Source: Candidatus Symbiopectobacterium sp. 'North America' (GTDB taxonomy: Bacteria > Pseudomonadota > Gammaproteobacteria > Enterobacterales > Enterobacteriaceae). From it: a stretch of 64,000 nt of DNA. How positions within the stretch are numbered: the first letter of the stretch is position 1; each line of letters begins with the position of its first letter. The position numbers and the translations under genes were made by a program. Shown one piece after another: positions 62,914-64,000 of this stretch. Location: the NCBI RefSeq assembly GCF_015762685.1, contig NZ_PEHF01000031.1:62001-126000 (forward strand). Reading direction: 5' to 3'. Under the pieces are notes generated by a model. That model saw only the letters and a list, made by a program, of their open reading frames with translations, was not told where the DNA came from and did no database searches.

Positions 62914-63846
62914 TTAACGTCTCGCCGAGCGCTGGGCACACTTTGGTGCATGGTGAGCCATAAGTTTAATCACCCAGTCGATAAACACCCGAAGCTTGGC
63001 GCTTAAATACCGGTTTGGGGGAAAAGCCAGATAAAGTGGCATTGGACTAAATGCCCACTGTTCGAACAGCCGGTGCAATTCGCCACGCGTCTCATGCGCT
63101 TTTGCCATGTAGGTGGGCAACAAAATAATGCCAAGTCCTGCCAGGCCAGCGGCAAGATAGGCATTGCCATCATCGACGGCAAGCTGATAACGCCCTGTGA
63201 TTCTGACCGTGTTGTCATCAAGGCTCGCTTCCAGTGCCGCCACCTTTCCGGTTTGTGAATTCAGATAACCGACCAGATAATGCGCTGATTGCTCCAGTTG
63301 ATTGGGGTGGAGTGGTGTCCCCGTGCGAGCCAGATAATTCGGCGCGGCATAGGCTACGATCGTCAAATCTCCCACATGACGGGCAATAAGCGACTGTTCC
63401 GAGATACTGCCTCCGCGTATCACGCAGTCCACATTCTCCCTGACCATTTCTACCTTTCGATCGCTGGCACCGAGGTCAATCTGGATATCGGGATATTGCG
63501 CATAAAATTCAGGCAAGGCGGGCACCAGAATCAGACGAGCCAGTGGGCTGGGTACGTCAACGCGCAGCTTACCTCTGGGCGTTGTAACGGCATTGGAGAG
63601 GCTGGTTTCCGCATCATCCATCGCAGCAAGCAAACGGACGGCATGCTCGTAATACACCGCGCCATCGGCGGTAACATGCACCTTTCTGGTGGTTCTGTTC
63701 AGCAATTTAACGTGCAATCGGGTCTCGAGTTGTTGGATTAACTGCGTAACGATGGTCTTGTTCATCTGTAACGTTGCAGCGGCTTTGGTAAAGCTGCCCG
63801 ACTCGACCACCCGAATAAAAGCCTGCATTGCGTCAAAGCGATCCAT
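62914..63846 (-). CDS. LysR-family transcriptional regulator
   Basis: 310 residues. The winged helix-turn-helix is at residues 1-60 (MDRFDAMQAFIRVVESGSFT, ATLQMNKTIVTQLIQQLETR), followed by the effector domain (KLRVDVPSPLARLILVPALP, ASDRKVEMVRENVDCVIRGG, GLGIILLPTYMAKAHETRGE). The DxxIRGG and LLPTY features put it in the PgrR/DmlR-like subgroup. It is divergent from a gene that begins at the right edge of the window, its probable target. Intact. Confidence 0.88.
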   Translation of the reverse strand: MDRFDAMQAFIRVVESGSFTKAAATLQMNKTIVTQLIQQLETRLHVKLLNRTTRKVHVTADGAVYYEHAVRLLAAMDDAETSLSNAVTTPRGKLRVDVPSPLARLILVPALPEFYAQYPDIQIDLGASDRKVEMVRENVDCVIRGGSISEQSLIARHVGDLTIVAYAAPNYLARTGTPLHPNQLEQSAHYLVGYLNSQTGKVAALEASLDDNTVRITGRYQLAVDDGNAYLAAGLAGLGIILLPTYMAKAHETRGELHRLFEQWAFSPMPLYLAFPPNRYLSAKLRVFIDWVIKLMAHHAPKCAQRSARR

Positions 63847-63990
63847 CTCGTTGCCTCATGCCTTTCTGATTGTTTGTATTTTACAAATAATGAAGCGGCG
63901 TTTTGCGCGTTTATCTAACCGCCACTATGCCCTTAGACTTCGGTTATACACAAGTCATCCATCTTGAAACGGGTTATTCAGAGGTATGTT

Positions 63991-64000
63991 ATGGCAATGC
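63991..64000 (+). CDS. Start of a gene cut by the right window edge
   Basis: ATGGCAATGC preceded by GAGGTATGTT, a good ribosome-binding spacing, divergent from the LysR gene. Only three codons (Met-Ala-Met) are visible, so nothing can be said about the product. An ATG at 63986 is an alternative. Confidence 0.35.

Overview
The window reads as a chromosome segment of a member of the Enterobacterales, most likely a Pectobacteriaceae-type organism (Brenneria, Lonsdalea, Dickeya or Sodalis relatives). Gene order repeatedly matches known enteric blocks: radA-serB-smp, prfC-osmY-ytjA-yjjV, pheU-yjdC-dsbD-cutA-dcuA-aspA-fxsA-groESL, ubiCA-plsB-dgkA-lexA-zur, yhaK-yhaJ-yqjG-yqjF-yqjKEDC-mzrA-yqjA-exuR-exuT-uxaCBA-ygjV-sstT-alx-ygjR-rlmG-fadH. 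Genus assignment is inference; no rRNA gene is present. Family comparisons are from memory of the E. coli proteins, not from a search.

Layout. 1-9.2 kb: DNA repair/serine block, a gluconate-type permease, a broken trans-aconitate methyltransferase, prfC, osmY and small stress genes. 9.5-16.9 kb: a peptide/dipeptide ABC importer operon with an M20 peptidase and a LysR regulator, almost every gene of which is broken. 17.1-18.7 kb: an intact ACC deaminase (acdS) with a convergent Lrp-family regulator, pointing to life on plants. 19.1-21.2 kb: broken nucleoside permease and broken phosphopantetheinyl transferase. 21.2-25.0 kb: an AT-rich island holding a decayed gene that resembles the C-terminal half of an AvrE/DspE-type type III effector, ending at the 3' side of a tRNA-Phe gene. 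25.2-35.9 kb: yjdC, broken dsbD, cutA, broken dcuA and aspA, fxsA, groESL, ubiCA. 35.9-46.1 kb: plsB, dgkA, lexA (with two SOS boxes), broken zur, yhaK and yqjG, and the yqj/mzrA membrane-stress block. 46.5-52.3 kb: the hexuronate regulon, broken at every step. 52.3-64 kb: sstT, alx with its leader, ygjR, rlmG, broken fadH, ohr with a broken ohrR, spy, small unknown genes and a LysR gene.

The dominant theme is recent gene loss. About 25 genes carry frameshifts, nonsense codons, lost starts, or internal deletions that often remove a multiple of three bases and leave an open frame. Long essential or housekeeping genes (prfC, groEL, plsB, lexA, ubiA, serB) are all intact. That selective pattern argues for real pseudogenisation after a change of lifestyle, such as host restriction or symbiosis, rather than random sequencing error, although individual single-base indels could still be errors. 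Pathways apparently lost here are hexuronate use, peptide import, aspartase with C4-dicarboxylate exchange, DsbD-linked disulfide reduction and Zur zinc regulation.
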